Origin: Solimonas sp047605265
GTDB taxonomy: Bacteria > Pseudomonadota > Gammaproteobacteria > Nevskiales > Nevskiaceae
Assembly: GCA_047605265.1 (NCBI GenBank)
Contig: JASGFY010000073.1
Coordinates: 1 to 14,147 of the forward strand
DNA: 14,147 nt
Direction: 5' to 3'
Each line of letters begins with the position of its first letter. The stretch's first letter is position 1. Below the pieces are notes generated by a model. It had not been told where the DNA came from, did not search any database, and saw nothing but the letters and a program-made list of their open reading frames with translations. Below, piece after piece: positions 5,563 through 13,153 of the stretch. Made by a program: the position numbers and the translations under genes.

Positions 5563-8217
5563 ATGAAACGGTGGCGGGCGCGCATGCGGGCAGTGCGCTA
5601 TCGGTCGGTGCTCGTCATTGCGCTGCTGCTGGTCGGCGGCACCGTGCTGCTGGCGTGGCTGGCCGGCAGCATGGTGACGCGGCGCGCCTTGCACCAGGAA
5701 GGCGCCGATGCGCATGAGCAGCTCGGGCTCTACGCCGCAGCCCTGCAGCGCTACATCGATCGCTACCGCACGCTGCCGGCCGTCCTCGCCCTCGATCCGG
5801 ACCTGCGCGCGGCGCTGACGCAGCCGCTCGACGCAAGCGCGCGGGCGCGGTTGAACCGCCGGCTCGAAGAGGTCAACGGCGTCACGCAGTCGTCGACGCT
5901 GACCCTGATCGACCGCCATGGCTTCAGCGTCGCCGCGAGCAACTGGCGCTTGCCGGCGAGCAACGTCGGCCACGACTACGCGTTCCGTCCGTATTTCCAG
6001 CGTGCCGTCGAACACGGCAGCGCCCGCTTCTACGGCGTCGGCGCAACGACCAACGTGCCCGGCTACTTCCTGTCCGAAGCGATTCGCGACGACAGCGGTG
6101 GCCTGCTCGGCGTCGTCGTCATCAAGCTCGAACTGCAGGAGATCGAGGCGCAGTGGGCGGCGAGCCGCGACACCGTACTGGTCAGCGACGAACATGGCGT
6201 CGTCATCCTCGCCAATCGCGCGGCCTGGCGCTTCCACGAACTGCGCCCGCTGGTCGCCGCCGAACAGGCGGAGATTGCCCGCACGCGCCAGTACGCCGGC
6301 CAGCGGCTGCAACTGCTGCCGCTGGGCACGCAGACCCCGCTCGGTGCCGACGGCCGCCGCGTGCAGTTTGGCGATCCTTCGCGGCACGGCCAGCGCAGCG
6401 AAGCGGTCTGGCAGACGCTGGCGCTGCCTGGCGAGGGCTGGACGCTGCACCTGCTGCGCGATCCGGCGGCAGCGCTGGCCGCCGGCCGCGTCGCGTCGCT
6501 GGCCGCCGCCGGTGCGTGGCTCGCGCTGCTGTTCCTCGCCCTGTTCGTGCAGGGCCGCGTGCGTCTCGCGCGGCTGCGCCGGCGCAGCCGCGAGGAGCTC
6601 GAACAGATGGTCAAGCAGCATGCCGCCGCGCTGCGCACCGCGCAGGACAGCGTCGTCGAGGCGGCGCGCCGCGCGGCGCTCGGCCAGAGCACCAGCCTCG
6701 AACATCTGCCGCAGGGCGTCAGCATCGTCGACGCGGAGCTGCGTCTGATCGCGTGGAACCGGCGCTATGTCGAAATCTTCCGCTACCCGGCCGAGCTGAT
6801 CCAGGTCGGCCGGCCGATCGAGGATCTGTTCCGCTACAACGCGCGGCGCGGCCTGCTCGGGGACGGCAGCGGCAATTACGATGAGGCGATCCGCCGCCGC
6901 CTCGAACATCTGCGCGCCGGCACGCCCTACATGCACGAGCGCGAGCGGCCGGACGGCACGGTGCTGGAGATCCGCGGCAATCCGCTGCCGGACGGCGGCT
7001 TCGTCACCAGCTACGCCGACATCACGCAGTACAAGAACGCCGCGCGCGATCTGCGCACGCTGGCCGGCACGCTCGAACGGCGCATCGACGAGCGCACGCA
7101 CGACCTGAAGCTCGCCAAAAGCGAGGCCGAGCGCGCCAATCTCTACAAGACCCGCTTCGTCGCCGCGGCCGTGCACGATCTGCTGCAGCCGCTGAACGCG
7201 GCGCGCATGTTCGTCTCGGCGCTGCGCGGTCGCGACGATGCCGAACAAAGGCAGCTCATCGACAGCGTCGAAGGCGCGCTATCGGCGCAGGATGCGATCC
7301 TCAACGGCCTGCTCGATATTTCGCGCCTCGAAGCCGGCAAGCTCGAAGTGCGGCGTCGTCATCTGCGTCTCGACGACGTGCTCGGCGCGCTCGCCCGCGA
7401 GTTCACGGTGCTCGCACAGGCGCGCGGCCTGCGCTTCGACTACGTGGCGACACGAGCGGTCGTCGACAGCGACGCCGATCTGCTGCGGCGCATCGTGCAG
7501 AACTTCCTGTCGAACGCGATCCGCTACACGCCGGGTGGCCGCATCGTGCTCGGCTGTCGTCGTGCGGGCGATGGCGTGCGCATCGAGGTTTGGGATACCG
7601 GTGTCGGCATTCCGGACACGCAGCGTGTGGCGATCTTCGAGGAATTCCGCCGCCTCGACACCGGGCGCAATGTCGCCGAGCGCGGCGCCGGCCTCGGCCT
7701 GGCGATCGTCGAACGCGTCGCGCGTCTGCTCGGCCACGCGATCGGCCTGCGTTCCTGGCCGGGCCGCGGCAGCGTGTTTTCGGTGACGGTGCCGCGCGGG
7801 CAGCTGGCCCCGGAAGTGGAGCCGCCGCCTGCGGTACTGCGCGACGACAGCTCGCCGCTCGCCGGTCTGCGCCTTGCGTGCATCGGCGGCGACGCAGCGG
7901 AGGGCGAGACCTTGCGCGCGCTGCTCGCAAGCTGGGGCTGCGTGGTGAATGTTGCGGTGAGTGACGATGCGCTGGTGGCCGACGGCGCCCGTTCCGATCT
8001 TCTGCTGATCGACGGCAGCGGCGATGCCGCGCACCCGGCGTCGCGCATCGCGGCCTTGCATGCGCGGCTCGCTGATGCGACGCCGGCGATCGTCATCGTC
8101 GGCGACCGGCAGGCGGCAGCCGCCCTGCGCGAAGCCGGACACGCCGTGCTGATGCGGCCGCTGCGGCCCGCGGCGCTGCGCGCGCTGCTCACGCGTGTGC
8201 TGGCGATGCGTGCTTAG
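5563..8217 (+). CDS. Hybrid sensor histidine kinase with DctB-like periplasmic sensor and degenerate receiver
   Basis: An 884-residue inner-membrane kinase (numbering from ATG 5563; a GTG at 5545 would add six residues but lacks a ribosome-binding site). Order: membrane helix 15-37; periplasmic double-PAS sensor to about 309, with DctB-like blocks ASNW (125-128), VGHDYAFRPYF (135-145), VPGYF and GVVVIKLEL (183-191); helix about 310-330; coiled coil 343-373; PAS (about 376-490) with LPQGVSIVDAELRLIAWN; a signalling helix; HisKA with VHDLLQPLNAARMF (His538 is the phospho-acceptor); HATPase with N-box Asn647/Asn651, DTGVGIP at 678-684 and GAGLGLA at 708-714; and a receiver-like tail from 765. 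HDLLQPLNAARMF with this PAS is the NahK/ErcS' type. The tail has Gly-Gly (775-776) where the acidic pair belongs and Arg865 for the conserved Lys, though Asp817 remains, so phosphotransfer to it is doubtful. It is divergent from dctA and convergent with a NarL-type regulator, its probable partner. A C4-dicarboxylate ligand is inferred. Confidence 0.9.
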   Translation: MKRWRARMRAVRYRSVLVIALLLVGGTVLLAWLAGSMVTRRALHQEGADAHEQLGLYAAALQRYIDRYRTLPAVLALDPDLRAALTQPLDASARARLNRRLEEVNGVTQSSTLTLIDRHGFSVAASNWRLPASNVGHDYAFRPYFQRAVEHGSARFYGVGATTNVPGYFLSEAIRDDSGGLLGVVVIKLELQEIEAQWAASRDTVLVSDEHGVVILANRAAWRFHELRPLVAAEQAEIARTRQYAGQRLQLLPLGTQTPLGADGRRVQFGDPSRHGQRSEAVWQTLALPGEGWTLHLLRDPAAALAAGRVASLAAAGAWLALLFLALFVQGRVRLARLRRRSREELEQMVKQHAAALRTAQDSVVEAARRAALGQSTSLEHLPQGVSIVDAELRLIAWNRRYVEIFRYPAELIQVGRPIEDLFRYNARRGLLGDGSGNYDEAIRRRLEHLRAGTPYMHERERPDGTVLEIRGNPLPDGGFVTSYADITQYKNAARDLRTLAGTLERRIDERTHDLKLAKSEAERANLYKTRFVAAAVHDLLQPLNAARMFVSALRGRDDAEQRQLIDSVEGALSAQDAILNGLLDISRLEAGKLEVRRRHLRLDDVLGALAREFTVLAQARGLRFDYVATRAVVDSDADLLRRIVQNFLSNAIRYTPGGRIVLGCRRAGDGVRIEVWDTGVGIPDTQRVAIFEEFRRLDTGRNVAERGAGLGLAIVERVARLLGHAIGLRSWPGRGSVFSVTVPRGQLAPEVEPPPAVLRDDSSPLAGLRLACIGGDAAEGETLRALLASWGCVVNVAVSDDALVADGARSDLLLIDGSGDAAHPASRIAALHARLADATPAIVIVGDRQAAAALREAGHAVLMRPLRPAALRALLTRVLAMRA

Positions 8218-8272
8218 GGAAGTTCCGCACAGGGCGAAATCGTCTTCCACTGCCCAATCGGGCCCTGGGGCC

Positions 8273-8311
8273 GGATGGCGTCGTCGGCCTTCGGCCTCCT
8301 CGCAATGACGG
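8273..8311 (+). repeat. Dispersed intergenic repeat, copy 3 (degenerate half element)
   Basis: Starts GGATGGCGTCGTCGG and ends CCTCCTCGCAATGACGG. The 3' block matches the copies at 164-199 and 3983-4102, while the first part has drifted. It sits in the gap between the convergent kinase and response-regulator genes. Short flanking arms GCACAGG (8227-8233) and CCTGTGC (8313-8319) would enclose it in a larger stem. Confidence 0.5.
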
Positions 8312-8358
8312 ACCTGTGCAGGACATCCTTGGCGCGTTGGCGTTCACGCCGCACTGCA

Positions 8359-8401
8359 ATCCGTCAGGCCCGCCGGCGCGGGCATGACGGATCCGTTTTT
8401 T
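8359..8401 (+). terminator. Rho-independent terminator of the kinase gene
   Basis: ATCCGTCA (8359-8366) pairs perfectly with TGACGGAT (8385-8392). Inside, GCCCG pairs with CGGGC after one G-A mismatch. Six T residues follow at 8396-8401, three bases past the stem. The arrangement suits plus-strand transcripts coming from the kinase gene. On the minus strand the run reads as A, so it would not work the same way for the response regulator. Confidence 0.6.
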
Positions 8402-8424
8402 CGGCGAGCCCGGCGGGTGCCCGC

Positions 8425-9090
8425 CTATGCCTCGTCCGGCGTCTCCACCAGGCCCGCGCGCTCCGGCGGCGGGTCCGGTTCCAGCGCCCGCACGAGCAGC
8501 GCGGCCTGCGTGCGGCTGTGGCAGTCGAGCTTGCGCAGGATCGCGGTGACGTGGACTTTCACGGTGTTCTCGGCGAGGCCGAGCTCGTAGGCGATCTGCT
8601 TGTTGAGCAGGCCGTCGGCGAGGCACATCAGGACGCGCACCTGCTGTGGCGTCAGTTGCGCGAGCCTGGCGGCGAGCCGCGCGTCGTCGTCGCTTTTCTC
8701 GGCGGTTAGCGGCGGGAACCAGACGCCGCCATCGAGCACGGCGCGCACGGCCTCGTGCATGCGCTCGATCGGCGCCGACTTGGGAATGAAACCGGCGGCG
8801 CCGAACTGCTGCGCGCGGCGGATCGTGCGCGGATGTTCGTTCGACGAAATGACGACGACCGGCACTTCCGGCCGCTCGCTGCGCAGGAACACCAGCGACG
8901 AGAAGCCGCGTGCGCCCGGCATGTGCAGGTCGAGCAGCACCAGATCGAGATCGGCGTGCGTGCGCACCGCGTCTTCCAGCGTGCGCAGGCTGGACGCCTC
9001 GACCGGCGCGCTGTCGGCGGTGAACTCGCGCATCGCGTGCGCGATCGCGGAGCGGAACAGCGGATGGTCGTCGGCGATGACGATCTTCAT
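8425..9090 (-). CDS. NarL/FixJ-family response regulator
   Basis: A 221-residue cytoplasmic transcription factor. Receiver domain 1-120: acidic pair Asp7-Asp8 in MKIVIADDHPLF, phospho-acceptor Asp54 in VLLDLHMPG, and Lys104 in FIPKSAP. A LuxR-type helix-turn-helix follows at about 145-200: LTPQQVRVLMCLADGLLNKQIAYELGL, then AENTVKVHVTAILRKL. ATG 9090 is chosen because it puts the first beta strand at the N-terminus; an upstream in-frame ATG at 9147 would add 19 Pro/Arg-rich residues with no family counterpart. No good ribosome-binding site is visible at either. The gene converges on the hybrid kinase (207-bp gap) and is the only response regulator in the window, so it is the likely phosphorylation partner. 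It follows the lipoprotein gene on the same strand, but a strong hairpin between them argues for its own promoter. Targets are not shown; the dctA region is the obvious guess. Confidence 0.9.
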   Translation of the reverse strand: MKIVIADDHPLFRSAIAHAMREFTADSAPVEASSLRTLEDAVRTHADLDLVLLDLHMPGARGFSSLVFLRSERPEVPVVVISSNEHPRTIRRAQQFGAAGFIPKSAPIERMHEAVRAVLDGGVWFPPLTAEKSDDDARLAARLAQLTPQQVRVLMCLADGLLNKQIAYELGLAENTVKVHVTAILRKLDCHSRTQAALLVRALEPDPPPERAGLVETPDEA

Positions 9091-9159
9091 GGCGGGCGGC
9101 GGCAGGATGAGGGCCCTACCTTGTCGCAGCGGCCGTGGTGATGGCAAGCGCAGGACGGG

Positions 9160-9204
9160 CGGACGCGCGGCGCCGGGGCCACCGCGCGTGCCGCCGCGCG
9201 TCCG
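9160..9204 (-). terminator. Strong hairpin after the hydrolase-porin-lipoprotein operon
   Basis: CGGACGCGCGGCG (9160-9172) and CGCCGCGCGTCCG (9192-9204) are perfect inverted repeats: a 13-bp GC-rich stem with a 19-nt loop. It begins 10 nt past the lipoprotein stop codon and occupies the 124-bp gap before the response regulator start. There is no U-tract, so it may stabilise the 3' end or assist Rho rather than terminate by itself. I see no convincing promoter for the response regulator in the rest of the gap. Confidence 0.5.
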
Positions 9205-9214
9205 TGCGGCGTCA

Positions 9215-10303
9215 TCAGTCGATGAGGCCCAGCTCGAAGGCCGCGCCGCTGCTCGACGACGACGGCACGAAGCCGTAGATGCCGCTGCTGTAGATCAGGT
9301 AGCCGGCGAGCGTGCCGCTGGCCGCCACGACGCCGGCGACCGGCGAGTCGTAGCTCAGCGTCGCGGTGCTGCTGCCGTGCGTGAAGCTGGTGCCCGACCA
9401 CGTCGCCTCGGCGTTGCTGCCGCTGCTGTCGATCGTCACGTAATCGCCGTCGGCGGTGCCGGAGGTGAGCGAGCTTTGCGCCGCGTACAGGCGCATGCCG
9501 ACGCTGCTCGTCGATTCGCGCACCAGCTGCAGCGGCACGTACGTGCTGTCGACGAGGCCGATCACCATCGAGCCGGTGAGCGTGCCGCCGGTCGTCGCGG
9601 TCGACGAGGTCGTGTAAAGGTCGAAGGCGCTGCGGTCGCTGTTCCAGGTGATGTAGCCCTTGGCGGTGTCGGTGCAGCTGGAATCGTAGGTGATGAAGCC
9701 GCCGTCGGCCGAGTCGTCGATGCAGAGCTGGAACGTGCCGGCGCTGCGCAGGCGGCCGGAGCCGCCGTACGAGGTATCGCTCGTGCCGTCGTTCTGCACG
9801 CCGATCGTGTTGTAGATGGCCGCAACGTCGCTGAACACGGTCGGCGTGTCGGCGTTGCTGTAGGTGCTCGAGAACGCCAGCAGCGGTGTGAAGCTGCTGC
9901 CGCTGACGGTGGCGATGCCGCCCTGGAGGACACCGCCGCTGCCGACGGTGAACACCGCGCCGTTCTCGCTGCTCGAGTACGTACAGCCGTCGACCTGCGT
10001 CAGCGTGCCGCTGAGCTCGGTGGCGGCCGTGCGCTGCAGGCTGGCGTCGACGGTGATGGTGTAGGCGAGCGTCGACGGATTCAGCGAGACGGTGAGTTCT
10101 TCGCCGAGCGCGTCGCCGCCCTTGTAGCTCGTCGTCGACGACGGCAGGTTGCTGCAGGTGGTCGAGTCGTCGCTGCTGCTGCCGCCGCTGCTGACCGGCG
10201 TGTCGCGATCGATGCAGCCCTGCAGGCCGAGGCACAGGGCGGCGACCGCGGCGGCCGGCAGCAGGCGCGACAACGGTCGCGTGCGGGTGTGGATCTTGTT
10301 CAT
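9215..10303 (-). CDS. Ser/Thr-rich lipoprotein of unknown function
   Basis: I do not recognise this 362-residue protein. The N-terminus is a lipoprotein signal: basic TRTRPLSR, a hydrophobic stretch, then lipobox LQGC with Cys30. Ile at +2 avoids the Asp retention signal, so outer-membrane placement is expected. The mature part is very rich in Ser, Thr and Gly and looks all-beta, with no predicted membrane helix. Besides Cys30 there are four cysteines (50, 107, 194, 210), enough for two disulfides in the periplasm or outside. Three stretches (about 97-135, 215-250 and 297-337) share a loose pattern of a Ser/Thr-rich strand pair ending in GxLxGxxx, hinting at an internal repeat. It begins 18 nt after the porin stop codon with a GGAG ribosome-binding site, so it is co-transcribed with the porin and hydrolase. 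It could be a surface adhesin-like or substrate-binding partner of the porin; this is a guess. Confidence 0.75.
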   Translation of the reverse strand: MNKIHTRTRPLSRLLPAAAVAALCLGLQGCIDRDTPVSSGGSSSDDSTTCSNLPSSTTSYKGGDALGEELTVSLNPSTLAYTITVDASLQRTAATELSGTLTQVDGCTYSSSENGAVFTVGSGGVLQGGIATVSGSSFTPLLAFSSTYSNADTPTVFSDVAAIYNTIGVQNDGTSDTSYGGSGRLRSAGTFQLCIDDSADGGFITYDSSCTDTAKGYITWNSDRSAFDLYTTSSTATTGGTLTGSMVIGLVDSTYVPLQLVRESTSSVGMRLYAAQSSLTSGTADGDYVTIDSSGSNAEATWSGTSFTHGSSTATLSYDSPVAGVVAASGTLAGYLIYSSGIYGFVPSSSSSGAAFELGLID

Positions 10304-10321
10304 GTCGTTCTCCGCCCTCGC

Positions 10322-11818
10322 TTACCAGACGACCTGCGCGCGCACGCCGATCGATTTGCCGCCATCCGGCCCCTGGTAGCTGCCGACGCGGTTGTCGGTG
10401 TTCCAGTCGACGTAATCGAACATCAGGCGCGACCAGTCGTTGAGATACCAGTTGACGCCGACCGTGCTGCTGCGGCTGTCGCCGCCCTTGGACAGATCGC
10501 GGAAGTCGTAGCGGTCGAAGCGCGTCACGAGTTCCCAGCCGCCCCAGCCGCCGGACGTCACCGGACTCAGCACCTTGGTGCCGGCCCAGACGCCGGAGCG
10601 GCGCGAGAAGCCCGGCTTCTCGCCGGTGATCAGCCAGCCGGTTTCGATTGAGGTCGCGATGCGGTCGCTGACGTCGGTGGTCGCCGAGTCGATCGTGCGC
10701 TTGGTGTATTCGCCGAACGCCCAGAAGCTGCGCCAGACGCCGCCGAGTTCGTAGCCCCAGGCCTCGTCCTGCGTCGGGCTGGCGATCGAGCTTGCCGAGA
10801 CGCGCAGGTCGTCGTTGAAGTCCTGGCCGATGCGCGGCGCGTTGTTGATCGTCGTGACGTCGCTGGCGAGCTTCTCGTACCAGTACCAGCTGCCGACGTG
10901 CACGAAGCCCTGCGCGCCCTTGATCGGGTTCCAGTGCGCGCGCACCGCGTACATGATCGAGTCGCTGTCGGTGCCTTCGTTGTCGAGATCGTCGCCGGTG
11001 ATGCTGGCGCCGAGATGCCAGCTGTCGCCGTAGAACTTCACGAAGCCGCCGAGGCCGTAGTAACCGTTGACGCCCGAACCCACCGAGGCGACCGCGTTGC
11101 GTTCCATGAACGGCTGGCGCGACAGCGTGCCGGTACCGTCGATGCTGCGATCCTTGAGCTGGTTGCCGAGCGTGAATTCGGCGGGAATGCCGAGGATCTT
11201 CGCGTCGTACTCGATCCACGCGTCCTTGACCGACGTCAGCTGGTCGGAGAAGTCGACGTCGATCTTGTAGCTGAGCGCGCCGATCGAGCCTTCGCCGCCG
11301 AGACGCAGATCGCGGCCTTCGGTGCCGCTGATGTTGCGCGCGTCGTAGACCGAGCCGTCGGTGTGCGAGAAGTCGAGCAGCACGCGGCCGCGCGGATGGA
11401 AGGTGAAGAAGCCGTCGGCGCTGCGGAATTCGGGGCCGCCGTCGGTCCAGCGCACGTTGCCGCTGTCCGCGCCGCCGCCGGCGGCAAGCTGCGCGACCTG
11501 GGCCTGCAGCGCGTCGAGCTGACTCTGTTGCGAATCGGCGACGGCGGCATCGACCTGCGCCCGGGTCGTTGCCTGCTGTGCGGCGACGGCATCCTCGGGC
11601 GCGGCCGGTGCGGCGGCGTTGCTGTCCGGCGCCGCGCGCTTCTGCGCCTCGACGGCGGCGAGGCGCGCTTCGAGCTGCCGGATCTGTTCGGCCTGCTGCC
11701 GGATCAGCTTCAGCAGCGTGGCGTTCGACGCATCGTCCCCGGCGCTGGCGGGCAGGGCGCACGCGAGCAGCGTGCCGCCGATCGCCGCGGCCAGTGCGGT
11801 CTTGCGGAAAGGGATCAT
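10322..11818 (-). CDS. OprP/OprO-family outer-membrane porin
   Basis: A 498-residue protein. The signal peptide MIPFRKTALAAAIGG...ALPASA is cleaved after about residue 26. Next comes a predicted coiled coil (LLKLIRQQAEQIRQLEARLAAVEAQ, 35-59), an Ala/Pro-rich linker, a second helical stretch to 112, then the barrel from about 121 (FRSADGFFTFHPRGRVLLDF, EGRDLRLGGEGSIG) to a terminal Trp in AQVVW, the aromatic C-terminal signal expected of a beta-barrel. The strand layout and blocks such as KDAWIEYD and GEKPGFSRRSG fit the phosphate-selective porin O/P family. Many members are not phosphate-specific, so the substrate is left open. The coiled-coil N-terminus is probably a periplasmic trimer stalk. 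It lies 34 nt after the hydrolase stop and 18 nt before the lipoprotein, in one operon. A weak GAGAAT-like ribosome-binding site precedes the ATG. Confidence 0.88.
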   Translation of the reverse strand: MIPFRKTALAAAIGGTLLACALPASAGDDASNATLLKLIRQQAEQIRQLEARLAAVEAQKRAAPDSNAAAPAAPEDAVAAQQATTRAQVDAAVADSQQSQLDALQAQVAQLAAGGGADSGNVRWTDGGPEFRSADGFFTFHPRGRVLLDFSHTDGSVYDARNISGTEGRDLRLGGEGSIGALSYKIDVDFSDQLTSVKDAWIEYDAKILGIPAEFTLGNQLKDRSIDGTGTLSRQPFMERNAVASVGSGVNGYYGLGGFVKFYGDSWHLGASITGDDLDNEGTDSDSIMYAVRAHWNPIKGAQGFVHVGSWYWYEKLASDVTTINNAPRIGQDFNDDLRVSASSIASPTQDEAWGYELGGVWRSFWAFGEYTKRTIDSATTDVSDRIATSIETGWLITGEKPGFSRRSGVWAGTKVLSPVTSGGWGGWELVTRFDRYDFRDLSKGGDSRSSTVGVNWYLNDWSRLMFDYVDWNTDNRVGSYQGPDGGKSIGVRAQVVW

Positions 11819-11852
11819 CGGAATTCTCGGTCAGTGATTCGAGTGGCGGCGT

Positions 11853-12881
11853 TCAGTCGTCTTCGCGCACGCGTTCCGGTGCGGCTTTGTCGCCGGCGGC
11901 TGGCTTGACGAAGAACGTTGTGCCGTAGCCCTGGCCGGCCATGAAGCCGTGGCTGCGCGCCCAGGTCGCGAACAGGCGCGGCCACTGCGCCACCTGCGTG
12001 CCCGGCGTGCCGAGGCCCCAGCCGTGGCCGCCGTTCTCGAACACGTGCATCTCGACCGGCACCGACGCGGCCTTGAGCGCGTTGAACATCACGAGGCTGT
12101 GGCCGATGTTGGCGATCGGGTCGTCGGCGGCCTGCGCGAGAAACGTCGGCGGCGTGTCGTGCGTGACGTGCAGTTCGGCGGAGTAGGCCTGCACGGCGTC
12201 CTTCTGCGTCGAGAGTTCACGCTTGCTGCGCGTGGTATCGAGCGGCGCCTGCAGCGAGATCACCGGGTAGATCAGGCCGGCGAAGTCGGGGCGCGCCGAA
12301 ACTTGATCGATGGCATCGACCGGCTCGTAGAACGGGTCGGCGTAGCGTGTTGCGGTAATGGCCGCCAGATTGCCGCCGGCCGACATGCCGATGACGCCGA
12401 TCTGCTGCGGGTTGATGCCGAACTCGCCGGCGCGCGCACGCAGGATGCGCATCGCACGCTGGCCGTCGGCGAAGGTCGCGGCCGGCGGCCAGCCATCGAC
12501 CGGCAGGCGGTAGTAGAGGACGACGGCGGTGACGCCGAGCTGCTGCAGCCACTGCGCGGTCGGGATGCTTTCGTTGCCGATCTGGATGCGGAAGTAACCG
12601 CCGCCGCCGTCGATCAGCACCGCCGTGCCGTTCGGCTTGGCCGGACGGTAGATTTCGATGCGCGGGCGGCTGATGTTGGCGTACGCACCGACGCCCTTGC
12701 CGTCGCGGCCGACACGTTCGGGGCCGCGCACCGGGCTGCCGGCCAGCGCCGCATCCGGCCACAGCTCGATCTTCGTCACCGCCGCATCGGCTGCCGTGGC
12801 CGGCAGGCCGTAGCCCAGTCCGGCGAGCACGCCGAGCAGCGCGAGCAGGCCCTTCAGTGCTGTTATCCGTCGTATCGACAT
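11853..12881 (-). CDS. Secreted alpha/beta hydrolase (esterase/lipase family)
   Basis: A 342-residue exported enzyme predicted to hydrolyse a carboxylic ester. Signal peptide: MSIRRITALKGLLALLGVLAG...ATAAD, cleaved near residue 31. Catalytic triad by motif: Ser167 in GMSAGG (165-170), Asp253 or Asp254 in QAADDPIA, and His286 in ENGGHGWGLG. The oxyanion-loop position reads IDGGGGYF (90-97) instead of the usual HGGG. Architecture resembles acetyl-xylan esterase and BD-FAE/Aes-like proteins, but I cannot assign a substrate. ATG 12881 is chosen because it puts the signal peptide at the N-terminus and has GAGGAG just upstream; ATG 12896 (five residues longer) overlaps that site. It is the first gene of a three-gene operon with the porin and lipoprotein, suggesting periplasmic or surface processing of a substrate that enters through the porin. 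Confidence 0.87.
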   Translation of the reverse strand: MSIRRITALKGLLALLGVLAGLGYGLPATAADAAVTKIELWPDAALAGSPVRGPERVGRDGKGVGAYANISRPRIEIYRPAKPNGTAVLIDGGGGYFRIQIGNESIPTAQWLQQLGVTAVVLYYRLPVDGWPPAATFADGQRAMRILRARAGEFGINPQQIGVIGMSAGGNLAAITATRYADPFYEPVDAIDQVSARPDFAGLIYPVISLQAPLDTTRSKRELSTQKDAVQAYSAELHVTHDTPPTFLAQAADDPIANIGHSLVMFNALKAASVPVEMHVFENGGHGWGLGTPGTQVAQWPRLFATWARSHGFMAGQGYGTTFFVKPAAGDKAAPERVREDD

Positions 12882-12942
12882 CGCCTCACTCCTCATCGTG
12901 CATCGTGTTCTGTGGTGCTGTGCAAGCTGCCGTTGCGCACGT

Positions 12943-12964
12943 CGCGTCTGCACGCGCAGACGCG
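12943..12964. promoter_or_regulatory. 9-bp inverted repeat in the hydrolase operon leader
   Basis: CGCGTCTGC-ACGC-GCAGACGCG forms a perfect 9-bp stem with a 4-nt loop, centred about 70 bp upstream of the hydrolase start. It could be an operator or a leader hairpin. The surrounding gap 12882-13153 otherwise shows only a 7-bp CCGCGCC/GGCGCGG hairpin near 13118-13136, beside the TerC stop side. No clear promoter is visible. Confidence 0.3.
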
Positions 12965-13153
12965 CGCGACATCGTCGCGGGACGTGAATCAGGCGGGCAG
13001 GGCTGTCGGGAACCGGCAAGGCCGGCTGGCCGCGTGCCGTCCGTCGCGGCGCGCGTGCGTCTCCCCAAGGCTCCTCCGTCGGTTCTGCTGATGCGGGAGA
13101 TCGACGCGGAATTTTTACCGCGCCGGCGGGGCGCGGCCTATAACACCTTGGAG

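Noticed and set aside
8412..8425. GGCGGG-TG-CCCGCC hairpin at the stop codon of the response regulator as its terminator
   Set aside because: The loop would be only two bases and the following run on the minus strand is A, not T. It is probably incidental in this G+C-rich stretch.
12882..13019. Longer hydrolase reading frame starting at 13019
   Set aside because: The extra 46 residues are Arg-rich and would bury the signal peptide. The GAGGAG site and the signal peptide both point to 12881.
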